The translations under genes and the position numbers were made by a program. 64,000 bases of DNA, taken from the NCBI GenBank assembly GCA_964468205.1, contig CAYXVG010000006.1, forward strand, positions 1-64,000, given 5' to 3'. Below the pieces are notes generated by a model that saw nothing but the letters and a program-made list of their open reading frames with translations, was not told the origin of the DNA and ran no database searches. Numbering within the stretch: the first letter of the stretch is position 1; every line of letters begins with the position of its first letter. The DNA comes from CAWELS01 sp964468205. Lineage in GTDB: Bacteria; Acidobacteriota; Terriglobia; Bryobacterales; Bryobacteraceae. Positions 24,922-33,278 of the stretch are shown in pieces.

Positions 24922-25637
24922 GAACTTACGTCGACCTCGGAGGAACGCCCGAATTCACGCTTCGGGGCGCGATCCTGCTGTATCACGGCGGCAGGACCTC
25001 GTTCGCCACGTATCATGCCGTGGACGAGGAGCAGCGGGACGAAGCTCCGCGGCTGGGCGTGGCGCAACCGCTCACCACGGCGTTCGTGAAGGAACTCGCG
25101 GGCGAGCTCGGTTACCGGCTTCCGGTGGAGATCCTTCCGGCCAATGTGCTGGTCCGAACGCCGGAGATGCTGGTCTGGTGGTCGCCGGCGCGGGTGCGGA
25201 CCATGTTCTTCGCCGAGCACGCGAAGGAGGCGAGGGCGAACAGCGGGCAGCGATTCCCGCAGCCGGCGCTGGTCTTCAAAGTGGTCGGACGGGAGCTGTG
25301 GCTGCGCGCGTTGGCGGAGAACGAGCGTCCGGAAGCGGCAACAAGACTGAAGACGGCGCCCTACTGGAACTGCTCCGATTCGGGGTTCTGTTGTCAGGGG
25401 AGCATGCGTTCACCGGACGTGGGTACCAGCCTCGATGCGATGGGCGTGTGGGTAAGGGCGTTCTTCCAAAGCGAGTTCACGCACGCCTACGGTGCAGCCA
25501 GGCTGACGAGCTTTCCAGGCGGTGTTGTCCGTCTATGGACAAGCCTGGCGGGGTCAAGACGGGCTTTCCCGGTGGAATACCTGACGGACGCGAAGGAGAC
25601 GCTGCAGCAGTTCGTCGAGAGGAGGGACCGGACGTGA
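24918..25637 (+). CDS. PRTRC system protein B
   Basis: This 239-residue protein matches PRTRC B: GAILLYHGGRTSFATYH, LPANVLVRTPEMLVWW, FPQPALVFKV, LWLRALAENERP, then TAPYWNC, CCQGSMRSP and FFQSEFTHAYGA. The function is unknown; it always accompanies the ThiF-like gene. It overlaps F by four bases upstream and the ThiF gene by four bases downstream (GTGA), so F-B-ThiF are one translational unit. Confidence 0.85.
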   Translation: MRTYVDLGGTPEFTLRGAILLYHGGRTSFATYHAVDEEQRDEAPRLGVAQPLTTAFVKELAGELGYRLPVEILPANVLVRTPEMLVWWSPARVRTMFFAEHAKEARANSGQRFPQPALVFKVVGRELWLRALAENERPEAATRLKTAPYWNCSDSGFCCQGSMRSPDVGTSLDAMGVWVRAFFQSEFTHAYGAARLTSFPGGVVRLWTSLAGSRRAFPVEYLTDAKETLQQFVERRDRT

Positions 25638-26425
25638 CGCACACCCTTCCTCCCGCGCTGCTGCGGCGGACGGTAGAAGTGCTGGTGGTCGGATGCGGCG
25701 GTAACGGGAGCGCCATCGCGGCTGGGCTGCCCTACCTCCATCAGGCGCTGCTGGCCCAGGGTCACCCGGGCGGGCTGGACGTGACACTGATGGACGGCGA
25801 CGTCATCTCCTCCACCAATTGCGTGCGGCAACCTTTCAGCCAGCACGAGATCGGACTGCCAAAGGCAGTGGTCCTCATCAGTCGGATCAACCTGTTCTTC
25901 GGCCTGAAGTGGCAGGCGGCACCCGAGTATTTCACCGAGAAGACGAACCCCCGAGCGGACATCGTCGTCGGCTGCGTGGACACCCGCGAGGCGCGCAAGA
26001 GGATCGCCACATGGGTCACCGGCCACCAGCGGCAGGTCTACTACTGGCTTGACCTCGGAAACAGCGCGGCCAGCGGGCAGTTTGTTCTGGGACAGCCGTT
26101 GAACGGTGTGAATCGGCGCAAGGCGAATCGCCTGCGTACGGCCACGGAGCTCTTCCCCGAGATTGAGGACTCATCTCTAGACTCCGACGACGGGCCGAGT
26201 TGCAGTGCAATAGACGCGCTGATTCAACAGGAGCCGTTTGTGAATCCGACCATCGCGAACCACGCCTTGGCGCTGTTGGCGCGACTGTTCCGCTACGGAT
26301 CGATCACGCACCAGGGCGGCTTCGTCAACGTGGCCGGCAGTCGCGTAAATCCCCTTGCCATCGATCCTGTCGTGTGGCGGGCACTGCGAAGGCGAGGGCT
26401 GAGGTTGCGGAAACGTGACTCGTAG
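25634..26425 (+). CDS. PRTRC system ThiF family protein
   Basis: This 263-residue E1-like adenylating protein has the nucleotide-binding motif VVGCGGNGS at residues 18-26, LMDGDVI for the ribose-binding acid, NCVRQPF, SRINLFFGLKW and CVDTREARKRI. These match the PRTRC ThiF subfamily. ThiF-type enzymes adenylate the C-terminus of ubiquitin-like or sulfur-carrier proteins; no such carrier is apparent here. Near the C-terminus is GPSCSAID, whose Cys could be catalytic. The start is GTG 25634, overlapping the PRTRC B stop. Confidence 0.88.
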   Translation: MTHTLPPALLRRTVEVLVVGCGGNGSAIAAGLPYLHQALLAQGHPGGLDVTLMDGDVISSTNCVRQPFSQHEIGLPKAVVLISRINLFFGLKWQAAPEYFTEKTNPRADIVVGCVDTREARKRIATWVTGHQRQVYYWLDLGNSAASGQFVLGQPLNGVNRRKANRLRTATELFPEIEDSSLDSDDGPSCSAIDALIQQEPFVNPTIANHALALLARLFRYGSITHQGGFVNVAGSRVNPLAIDPVVWRALRRRGLRLRKRDS

Positions 26426-26505
26426 ACGCCACCGCGTCGCCAGAGATCTGTGCGTTCGGCCTGCCCACATGTCAGCAATGGGCGTTTCTCGACAAGTTGA
26501 CGGCA
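26426..26505. repeat. Diverged repeat, copy 1, before the Gabija-like pair
   Basis: It shares about 70% by eye with 38957-39035, including ACGCCAC at the start, AGATCT and CCACATGTCAGC followed by ATGG and CGTT. Both copies begin just after a backbone gene and precede a defence-type gene pair. Confidence 0.5.
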
Positions 26506-26600
26506 AAACAGCTTTACTTCCGGGTTGCGCGTCACTTGGAACCTATCGGGAGGGGCACGGTACAATCCGGCGATTGGTCAACTCTCTCGGCGGTTGAGCG

Positions 26601-26819
26601 TTACGCGGCGATAGCCTTAATCAGACCCTCGGCGGAGACAAGAATCAGGGCAGGCTGTGGTGCATTGGCCTCGGTGAATTGCTACGCAAGATCGAGGGCA
26701 GTGTCGAGTAGGACATGGTTGAGGACATGGTCATCAGCCGCAGCGAGTCGGATAGCGTCTTCACTTTCGGGCTCGGGCCACGCGAATTGGAACAGTGAGC
26801 GCAGCGCCAGGAAAATCAT
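26601..26819 (-). pseudogene. Degenerate small gene of unknown function
   Basis: The minus strand starts at ATG 26819 next to GGAGGAA and reads MIFLALRSLFQFAWPEPESE and DHVLNHVLLDTALDLA, then a TAG at 26682-26684, after which the frame continues ANAPQPALILVSAEG to a second stop at 26601. The protein-like composition on both sides of the TAG suggests a gene with a nonsense change. I do not recognise the family. A 45-residue peptide could still be made. Confidence 0.35.
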
Positions 26820-26977
26820 TTCCTCCGGCCGAACAGGCTCCCGTTTCGAGGGAACGCTGAGGCTAGCAACATTGTGTCATTTGAATGCGGAAGAATAGAA
26901 TGCATCTGACAGTCAATTCACCTTGCTCGTAGTAAGGCCGCACCGAGCGGAGACTTACCGAGCAAACTGAGGTTGCC

Positions 26978-28813
26978 GTGCGCGTCGCAAAACTCTCTAT
27001 CACGAACTTCCGCTGCGTGGCTTCGGCCGACATCTTCTTCGCCGGACATACGCTGATGGTGGGCGGCAATAATGTCGGCAAGAGCACCGTTTGCGAAGCG
27101 CTCGACCTCGCGCTGGGACCGGACCGACTGAACCGGAACTCGCCGGTGGAGGAGTTCGACTTCCGCAACGCCCGGTACCTTGCGGACGACGTTGAAACCG
27201 TCCAGCCCATTCGCATAGAGGTGATCCTGACCGAGCTGACGGAAGACGTGAAGCGGCTGTGCGGCGAGGGCTCGCTGGAATTCTGGAGGCGCAGCACGCG
27301 CGAACTCCTGGCGGAGGGGCAGCTCGCTGCGGTGGACGATCCCGACGTTGAGTTCTGCCTGCGCCTGATCACCATCGCGGAGTACGATCCCGAGGAGGAC
27401 CAGTTCGTTGCCCGCACGATCTACGCGCACGATGACGCGCCCGAAAAAACCCGGAAGCCGATTCCGGCGAAGGTGAAGCGAGCTATCGGCTTTCTGTACT
27501 TGCGCGCCCACCGGACGGGGTCTCGTGCGCTGAGCCTGGATCGCGGATCGCTCCTCGACAACATCCTCAGGCTGAAGGGCATCCGGACAGGGCTTTGGGA
27601 GAAGGTACGGTCTCGCCTCGCAGAGCTCAGCCCGCCCATCGACGAGAGCGCACCGGAACTCCGGCCGGTGCTCGACCAGATTGAGAAGCGGCTCGGGGAG
27701 TACATCTCCGCCGAAGCGCCCGAGCGCAGCACCAGGCTGTTCGTGTCGCAGCTGACCCGCGAGCACCTCCGAAAGACGCTGTCGTTTTTCCTTGCGACGT
27801 CGAAGGGGCAGGAGGCGGTGCCGTTCCAGGATGCTGGCACCGGCACCCTCAACACCCTGGTCCTCGCGCTCCTGAGCTTCTTGGCGGAGATCAAAGCCGA
27901 CAACGTGATCTTCGCCATGGAGGAGCCCGAGATTGCCCTCCCGCCGCACACGCAGCGCCGGATCGCGAGCTACCTACTGACGAAGACCGCCCAGTGCTTC
28001 GTCACGTCGCACTCCCCGTACGTGATCGAGTGCTTCGAGCCGCAGTCGATCATCCGGCTGTCGAGGGACGGGGACGGCGTCCTCAGCGGCATGCCGGTGA
28101 AGCTGCCCGTCTCCATGAAGGCCAAGACCTACCGGTCCCAGCTCCGGCGTGCCATCGCCGAGGCAATGCTCGGGCGCGGCGTCATCGTCGGCGAGGGCAT
28201 CACCGAGCAAGCCGCGCTCCTTGTGGCGGCGCGAAAAATGGAGGAGGCGAACCCGGAGGTGTTCCCGCTGGACCTCGCGGGAATTGCCGTGGTCAACACC
28301 GAGGGCGACAGCAAGCTCGAGGGAATGGGTTCGTTCTTCCGCGCCCTCAGCATAGACGCGTTCGCGTTTTTCGATAAGAAGAAGCGCTCTGAGGAGGAGA
28401 TGAACGGCATCCGCGCCGCGTTCGTGGACAGCACGGAGATTCCGTACAAGGGAGCCGAAGCTATGCTCGCCGCCGAGGTGCCGCTCGATCGGCAGTGGGA
28501 GTTTCTGGAGATCCTCCGTCAAGACAGCGAAGAGCACGGTTTCGGCATACCGGAAGCACGTCCGCAGGACGCGCGGGTGCGAGAGCTCACCACAGCCTGC
28601 CTCAAGCGGCTCAAGGGCGAAGGGGGTGCGGCGCAGCTGCTTGATCTCTGTGCAGCAGCTGAGCTTCCCGCCACCATCGTTGGCTTCCTGAACGGCATCT
28701 ACGCGCGTTTTCCGCGGCCGAAGCTGGCGAAGGCGGCTGCGGCGACCTCCGACAATAGCGAATCGGTCCGGGAGGACCCAGCCCACCCGACCGGTTCGTC
28801 TGGGGCGGCGTGA
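26978..28813 (+). CDS. OLD-family ATPase/TOPRIM nuclease, Gabija GajA-like
   Basis: This 611-residue protein has an ABC-type ATPase: ITNFRC at the N-terminus, Walker A GGNNVGKST, the signature region DAGTGTLNTLVLALL, Walker B VIFAMEEPE and the H-loop FVTSHSP. The C-terminal half has TOPRIM features: VGEGITEQ with the catalytic Glu, NTEGDSKLEG and AFAFFDKKK. The OLD-type ATPase-TOPRIM order, directly followed by a UvrD-like helicase, fits GajA of the Gabija anti-phage system, a nucleotide-sensing DNA nicking enzyme. The start is GTG 26978. It overlaps the helicase gene by four bases. Confidence 0.88.
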   Translation: MRVAKLSITNFRCVASADIFFAGHTLMVGGNNVGKSTVCEALDLALGPDRLNRNSPVEEFDFRNARYLADDVETVQPIRIEVILTELTEDVKRLCGEGSLEFWRRSTRELLAEGQLAAVDDPDVEFCLRLITIAEYDPEEDQFVARTIYAHDDAPEKTRKPIPAKVKRAIGFLYLRAHRTGSRALSLDRGSLLDNILRLKGIRTGLWEKVRSRLAELSPPIDESAPELRPVLDQIEKRLGEYISAEAPERSTRLFVSQLTREHLRKTLSFFLATSKGQEAVPFQDAGTGTLNTLVLALLSFLAEIKADNVIFAMEEPEIALPPHTQRRIASYLLTKTAQCFVTSHSPYVIECFEPQSIIRLSRDGDGVLSGMPVKLPVSMKAKTYRSQLRRAIAEAMLGRGVIVGEGITEQAALLVAARKMEEANPEVFPLDLAGIAVVNTEGDSKLEGMGSFFRALSIDAFAFFDKKKRSEEEMNGIRAAFVDSTEIPYKGAEAMLAAEVPLDRQWEFLEILRQDSEEHGFGIPEARPQDARVRELTTACLKRLKGEGGAAQLLDLCAAAELPATIVGFLNGIYARFPRPKLAKAAAATSDNSESVREDPAHPTGSSGAA

Positions 28814-30552
28814 GCATGGGGCTGACTATTTGTCCGGAGCGGCAGCGCATCCTGGACGCTGACGGGAACGTCCTCGTGACCGGGGGACCCGGGAGCGGCA
28901 AGACCACCATTGCGCTACTGAAGGCGCACCAACGGATTGAGCGCGGGCTGCTCCTCGGCCAGGAGGTGTTGTTTTTGAGCTTCTCGCGCGCCGCAGTCTC
29001 CAGAGCCATTGACGCCAGCCGCGCGGCAAAGATGCCGCCCGAGGTGCTCCGGCAGCTGTCAATTCAGACCTACCACTCGTTCTTCTGGGAGATCCTCAAG
29101 GCCTACGGCTACCTCCTCGGCTGCCCGAGGCGACTGCGGCTCCTCCCGCCGCACGACGAGGCGGTCCTGCTAGGGCAGCGTGAGCGGGACGACCCGTCGT
29201 GGCTCGCCGAGCGAGAGGAGCTCTTCATGCGGCGGGGCGCAACCGCGTTCGACCTCTTCGCGCCGAAGGTTCGCGAGATACTCTGTGGGAGCGAGCGCAT
29301 CCGGAAGCTGGTGACGTCGCGCTACCCGCTCATCATCGTCGACGAAGCGCAAGACACGTCAGATGACCAGTGGGCCATCGTGAAGTCTATTGCCGACGGT
29401 ACCCAGCTCGTCTGCCTCGCGGACCTCGAACAGCAGATATACGATTTCCTTCCGGGCGTGAGCTCAGAGCGGGTCACCAACATCATGGCTGCGCTCGACC
29501 CCATCCGCGTAGACCTCGAAGGCCAGAACCACCGCAGCCCGGCATCGGAAATAGTTCGGTTCGGCAACGACATCTTGAACCGGACTCCCCGCGGAGCGCC
29601 CTACCGGGGCGTTTCTCGTCATGCCTTCCAGCCGAAGCAGGCGCAGCGCGACAAGAAGATTCGCGCGAGCGTCGGCATGGTGTCGGAACGGTGCCGGTCG
29701 GTTACCGGCAAGCCTCCGGCGAGCATCGGGTTCCTCGCCACATGGGGCAAGGGCGTCGCCATCGTGTCGCGGGCGTTGACCGGCGACGGGTCGAATAGCA
29801 TCAGGCACCGCGTGAACCTAGACGAAGCACCGATTGTTCTTTCCAGCCGCATCGTTGCGTACCTACTGGAGCCGCGGCTGCCCGCTGCTTCCGAACTCGG
29901 TGATGCCGGGCGGATGCTTGCGCTCGTGGGAGACGTGTTCAGGTGTAAGGGTCGCAAGACTGCGGCAGCGGCTGCGGATCGAATGGCGAAGCAGGCGACG
30001 GAAATGCAGGTTGGTAAGCCTCCTCGCGTGAACAGCACCGGCGCACACTGCGTGGGATTGGTTCGGACGTTGCGGGGTGCGCAGCTCACCGGAGAGCCGA
30101 AGCGTGATTGGATCACCATTCGGAAGACCATCGCAGCTTGCGGGAGCGACGCGCTCGCCGAGATCGCCGACCACGCGGGGGAGCTGCCGCTCTTCAATCG
30201 TGGCGAGCTGATATGCACTGGGCTCACGAGTTGCTGGCAATCCCACGGGAGCTACGCCGGTGCGCAGGAAGTCGTCGAGCATGCCGTTGCCCAGGACCAG
30301 CTCCTCTCGGGCCACGTCGAGCTCTCCGGCATCAACGTCATGACGCTCCACAAAGCAAAAGGAAAGGAGTTCGACGCGGTGGTGATTCTCGATGATGCGT
30401 ACAATAGCCCGCTGGTTCTGCGGGGGGACACGGGACACCTGCCGAGGAGCAGGAAGCTCCTGCGCGTCGGCATCACGAGGGCGCGGCACCACGTTCTGCT
30501 GCTCACGGACGTCTTCAGTCCAACGCCCCTGCTCAGCGGCCACTGCCTTTGA
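28810..30552 (+). CDS. UvrD-like helicase, Gabija GajB-like
   Basis: This 580-residue superfamily 1 helicase has Walker A GGPGSGKTT near the N-terminus, SFSRAAVSRAI, LIIVDEAQD for motif II, LADLEQQIYDF, GQNHRSP for motif IV, TLHKAKGKEFDAVVI and LRVGITRARHHVLLL for motifs V and VI. GajB of Gabija is a UvrD/PcrA-like helicase of this size, encoded right after GajA. The start may be GTG 28810 or ATG 28816; both overlap or touch the GajA stop. No other gene of the set is needed for the described system. Confidence 0.88.
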   Translation: MSMGLTICPERQRILDADGNVLVTGGPGSGKTTIALLKAHQRIERGLLLGQEVLFLSFSRAAVSRAIDASRAAKMPPEVLRQLSIQTYHSFFWEILKAYGYLLGCPRRLRLLPPHDEAVLLGQRERDDPSWLAEREELFMRRGATAFDLFAPKVREILCGSERIRKLVTSRYPLIIVDEAQDTSDDQWAIVKSIADGTQLVCLADLEQQIYDFLPGVSSERVTNIMAALDPIRVDLEGQNHRSPASEIVRFGNDILNRTPRGAPYRGVSRHAFQPKQAQRDKKIRASVGMVSERCRSVTGKPPASIGFLATWGKGVAIVSRALTGDGSNSIRHRVNLDEAPIVLSSRIVAYLLEPRLPAASELGDAGRMLALVGDVFRCKGRKTAAAAADRMAKQATEMQVGKPPRVNSTGAHCVGLVRTLRGAQLTGEPKRDWITIRKTIAACGSDALAEIADHAGELPLFNRGELICTGLTSCWQSHGSYAGAQEVVEHAVAQDQLLSGHVELSGINVMTLHKAKGKEFDAVVILDDAYNSPLVLRGDTGHLPRSRKLLRVGITRARHHVLLLTDVFSPTPLLSGHCL

Positions 30553-30893
30553 CCGTTACCGGCCGCAGCACGAATGTTATTCCAGCACCTATAGACGCTT
30601 GGTAAACAGCGCTTCCGTAATTCGGCGCCGCTCTGCTTAAGCGTCAGTCTGGAATAGTAAAACGCCGATGTGCCCGGCTAACTCCCTCATTGTCGGCCAC
30701 ACGGAAGTGATCCATATGAGCGAGAAGTCGACTCGTAGAGGTGCGCGTGACCAAACCCAACGCTCCCGGAGAAAACTCCGACTGACGCGTTGGCGGTGAA
30801 GTGTCGGCTCTCAGCGGTCCTGGGCGGATTTGAACTGGGCCTTTCCCATGACCGGGGCGTCCACCAGTCGCGGCGCAGGGGGCTGACATCTGC
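30553..30893. other. Intergenic region after the Gabija-like pair
   Basis: There is no convincing gene. On the minus strand 30811-30845 reads like the T-arm and 3' end of a tRNA (AGTTCAAATCCGCCC), but a complete tRNA cannot be folded. A minus-strand frame over it is rejected as a by-product. Confidence 0.45.
30811..30845 (-). other. tRNA 3'-end-like fragment
   Basis: The minus strand reads GGCCCAGTTCAAATCCGCCC, then AGGACC, as at the T loop and acceptor of a tRNA. The T-stem halves CCCAG and CCGCC do not pair, and no 5' acceptor strand complementary to the end is found. It may be a fragment left by an integration at a tRNA gene. Confidence 0.25.
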
Positions 30894-31406
30894 TCAGTTA
30901 GGCTTGGTCTTTCCCGCTGGCTTGTACCGGCGGAGGGTTTCAGAGGCTACCTGTTCCACGATGGCGTCCACATACGCCCCGGAACCCCCGAGCTCACGCT
31001 GGACCGCTTTCCCGTGTTCTGTGGTGGCCGCTGAGCGCCGAAATGCCTTCAGCCGCTTACGTTCCGCCTCCACGGCCCTGTGAAGGATCTCGGCTGCTGT
31101 CGAACCGTATTCCTGGGGTTCGGTTTGCGCCTCAATTGCGTGCTCAACGAACGCGTCATCCTGCAAAGCCTTGTCGAGAACTGGATAGCCTTTCGCCAGG
31201 ATCTCGGGTCCAGTCTGCTCTCCAAACTGCCTGAAGCGGAACGTTCCGTCGTCCGCCAGGTCGAAGTCCAGCATGCAGGACTGCATTGGCCACAACTCCG
31301 CAGGCTCCTCGCCGAATTCATCGAGCTGGATACGTGCGTCGGTTTCATCGTCGGCATCGACGATCGAAAAGCTGCCGTCGGGCCAGCGGGCGCAGAATGC
31401 AGGCAT
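30894..31406 (-). CDS. Conserved hypothetical protein
   Basis: This 170-residue protein begins MPAFCARWPDGSFSIVDADD, is acidic in its first half (PAELWPMQSCMLDFDLADDG) and helical and basic near the C-terminus (AAEILHRAVEAERKRLKAF). A GGGAGGAGG site precedes the ATG at 31406. It is divergent from the methylase gene at 31536, with a 129-base shared upstream region. I do not recognise the family. Confidence 0.65.
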   Translation of the reverse strand: MPAFCARWPDGSFSIVDADDETDARIQLDEFGEEPAELWPMQSCMLDFDLADDGTFRFRQFGEQTGPEILAKGYPVLDKALQDDAFVEHAIEAQTEPQEYGSTAAEILHRAVEAERKRLKAFRRSAATTEHGKAVQRELGGSGAYVDAIVEQVASETLRRYKPAGKTKPN

Positions 31407-31535
31407 GTCGCCTTAGCCTCCTCCCGTTGTTGTAGCAGACGAGCGGCGCGAATGCCATGCCGCTGCAGAAAACCGCGGCAAGCTGCTCTGTTCATCATAA
31501 TCATCATCTTGCAAAGCAGAGGAGTATATCTGAAA

Positions 31536-32669
31536 ATGAGGCTTGCCTCGGCTGCGAAGCTGTCGTACTTCCCTCTAGTAACAGCGGAAGCGGAACGGAT
31601 CCACCGGTTCCTGAAGTTGCCGCCGGATGAGTGTTCCGTCGTCGATCCTTGCGCCGGTTGCGGTACGGCGCTGTGTGACATCACCGCCTCAAGCAGCGTG
31701 CGCCGGTACGGAATCGAGCTGGATGCCTACCGGGCCGAGAAGGCGGCGCAGGTCCTGGACGAGGTCATCCAGGGCGACTGCTTCGACGTTCACGCGCCCG
31801 TCGAGTCCTTCTCGCTTCTCTACCTGAATCCGCCGTACCAGTTCGAAATCGGGGAATCCGGGAACCGCCGGATGGAACAGTTGTTCCTGGGCCACACCTA
31901 CCGTTGGCTGAGGCCTGGTGGGGTCCTGGTATTGGTGATCCCGCTGGATCGGTTGTACGACTGCCGCGAGGTGTTGAACGTTCACTTCAAGGACAAGGCC
32001 GTGTACCGGCTCACGGAAGCGGAGTCAGTCAAATACAAGCAGGCCGTGCTTTTCGGGGTGCGACGCACGCGGACCGAGGCCAACAGGATGACCGACGAAG
32101 CCCTTGGGCAGGCGCACCGGCGTCTCTATCAGATCATCTGCCGGCCGCAGGAGATCCCCGGGCTGCCGGATGAGGCCGATCGGACCTACGTGGTTCCGCC
32201 GAGCGGACCGGCGCGCATGAACTATCGAGGCATGCCACTGGATGTTGTGGAGGACCTCTTGCACGAGTCACCCGCGTGGAGGCAGGCGATGCGGATTCCT
32301 CATGCACCCGGAACGGAGTTCCGCGGGAGGCCGCTACTTCCTCTCAACCAAGGCCACCTCGCGATTTTGTGCACATCCGGTTTGCTCAACGGCCGCTTCG
32401 GGCGGGGGCGTGATCTTCATGTTGCCCATTGGCAGAGCGCAAAGCAGATAGATCGCCACGAAGACACCCAGGAGGATGGCACAACAGAGATCCGCGAGCG
32501 CGAGCGCTTCTCCCAGCGGCTGACTCTGCTCTATGCAGATGGGCGTGTGGCGCTGTTGTCGGAGAGGAAGGGAGAGCAGAGGGATGAAGAACGCACACCT
32601 TCGGATGGGGCGGCTGAGGTTCACGAGACGGACTCGCGACACGGTGACGGACGTGTCGATCCGGCTTGA
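31536..32669 (+). CDS. DUF6094-type class I methyltransferase
   Basis: This 377-residue protein has a class I S-adenosylmethionine fold: VVDPCAGCGTALC for motif I, GIELDAYRAEKA for motif II and LLYLNPPYQFE, an NPPY motif that marks N6-adenine or N4-cytosine amino-methyltransferases. RWLRPGGVLVLVIP follows. The C-terminal third (from about residue 235) is typical of DUF6094 proteins found on plasmids and integrative elements. The start is ATG 31536 with AGGAG upstream; earlier in-frame codons lie in the divergent promoter region. It overlaps the next gene by 86 bases in another frame. Confidence 0.8.
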   Translation: MRLASAAKLSYFPLVTAEAERIHRFLKLPPDECSVVDPCAGCGTALCDITASSSVRRYGIELDAYRAEKAAQVLDEVIQGDCFDVHAPVESFSLLYLNPPYQFEIGESGNRRMEQLFLGHTYRWLRPGGVLVLVIPLDRLYDCREVLNVHFKDKAVYRLTEAESVKYKQAVLFGVRRTRTEANRMTDEALGQAHRRLYQIICRPQEIPGLPDEADRTYVVPPSGPARMNYRGMPLDVVEDLLHESPAWRQAMRIPHAPGTEFRGRPLLPLNQGHLAILCTSGLLNGRFGRGRDLHVAHWQSAKQIDRHEDTQEDGTTEIRERERFSQRLTLLYADGRVALLSERKGEQRDEERTPSDGAAEVHETDSRHGDGRVDPA

Positions 32670-33246
32670 GAAACTGATCGCCGAGCTGCCCGACCGGGCG
32701 CACCTGGTGAGCGTCTTTGGCAACGATCAGGAGATCGGCGCCGTGACGGTCGGATTGATGGAGGAAGCGCGGTTTCAAGTGACCCTGCCAGAGAAAAGCT
32801 GGACCATCTCGCTTGGCGAGAAGCCCGCGCTTCACCGAGCCTCGTTGCAGATACCGGGCAGGAAACGGCCGGTACGGCACCTGATCGCGATCTCGCGCGA
32901 GTTGGCGGACACAACAGTGGCGGCGAGGAAGGGCGTGCGACGCACGGTGCTCTATGATGAGGCGCCGGCGTTCGTGCTGCATCGCCTCGCCGTGCGATTC
33001 GGACTTCCAGTACTGCCGGAGTGGGGTGAATGGTTCCACGCTGAGCTCGTCGGCCGCAAGCTGATTGAGCCTCTGCTGGGTTGGAACTGCACTCCGGTCC
33101 TGGTACGCGGCGGCAAGGGGCGTCTGCTGAACATCCTGAGCCAGGGTCTGAAACAGAAGGCAGTCTCGATCCCTGAGGACGAGCAGTGCATGGAAGGCGG
33201 ATCGGCCGAAGCGGCGGCCGAGACAGCCATCGGTGCCACTCCGTAA
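32584..33246 (+). CDS. Unknown protein overlapping the DUF6094 gene
   Basis: This 220-residue basic protein reads MKNAHLRMGRLRFTRRTRDT, with a central SWTISLGEKPALHRASL and a C-terminal LLGWNCTPVLVRGGKGRLL. The ATG at 32584 has a GAGAGCAGAGGG region upstream. Its first 28 codons lie inside the methylase gene. No known domain is recognised. The position between the methylase and the helicase suggests a backbone role. Confidence 0.6.
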   Translation: MKNAHLRMGRLRFTRRTRDTVTDVSIRLEKLIAELPDRAHLVSVFGNDQEIGAVTVGLMEEARFQVTLPEKSWTISLGEKPALHRASLQIPGRKRPVRHLIAISRELADTTVAARKGVRRTVLYDEAPAFVLHRLAVRFGLPVLPEWGEWFHAELVGRKLIEPLLGWNCTPVLVRGGKGRLLNILSQGLKQKAVSIPEDEQCMEGGSAEAAAETAIGATP

Positions 33247-33278
33247 ACGGCCAACCGGGGAACACCAAGAGACCAGAC

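Larger units (their letters stand above)
26426..26977. other. Intergenic region between PRTRC ThiF and the Gabija-like pair
   Basis: These 552 bases hold no intact gene. The first 80 bases resemble 38957-39035, after the Gp157 gene. A plus-strand frame there reads LPTCQQWAFLDKLTAKQLYF, which looks coding but has no start codon. A minus-strand degenerate gene lies at 26601-26819. The region looks like gene remnants at a cargo insertion point. Confidence 0.5.

Noticed and set aside
26918..27949. Long minus-strand frame opposite the OLD-family gene
   Set aside because: The plus-strand frame has full ATPase and TOPRIM motifs; the minus frame is a by-product of high GC content.
30644..30889. Minus-strand frame containing GPVQIRPGP
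   Set aside because: This peptide is what a tRNA T-arm reads like when translated; no real protein features are present.
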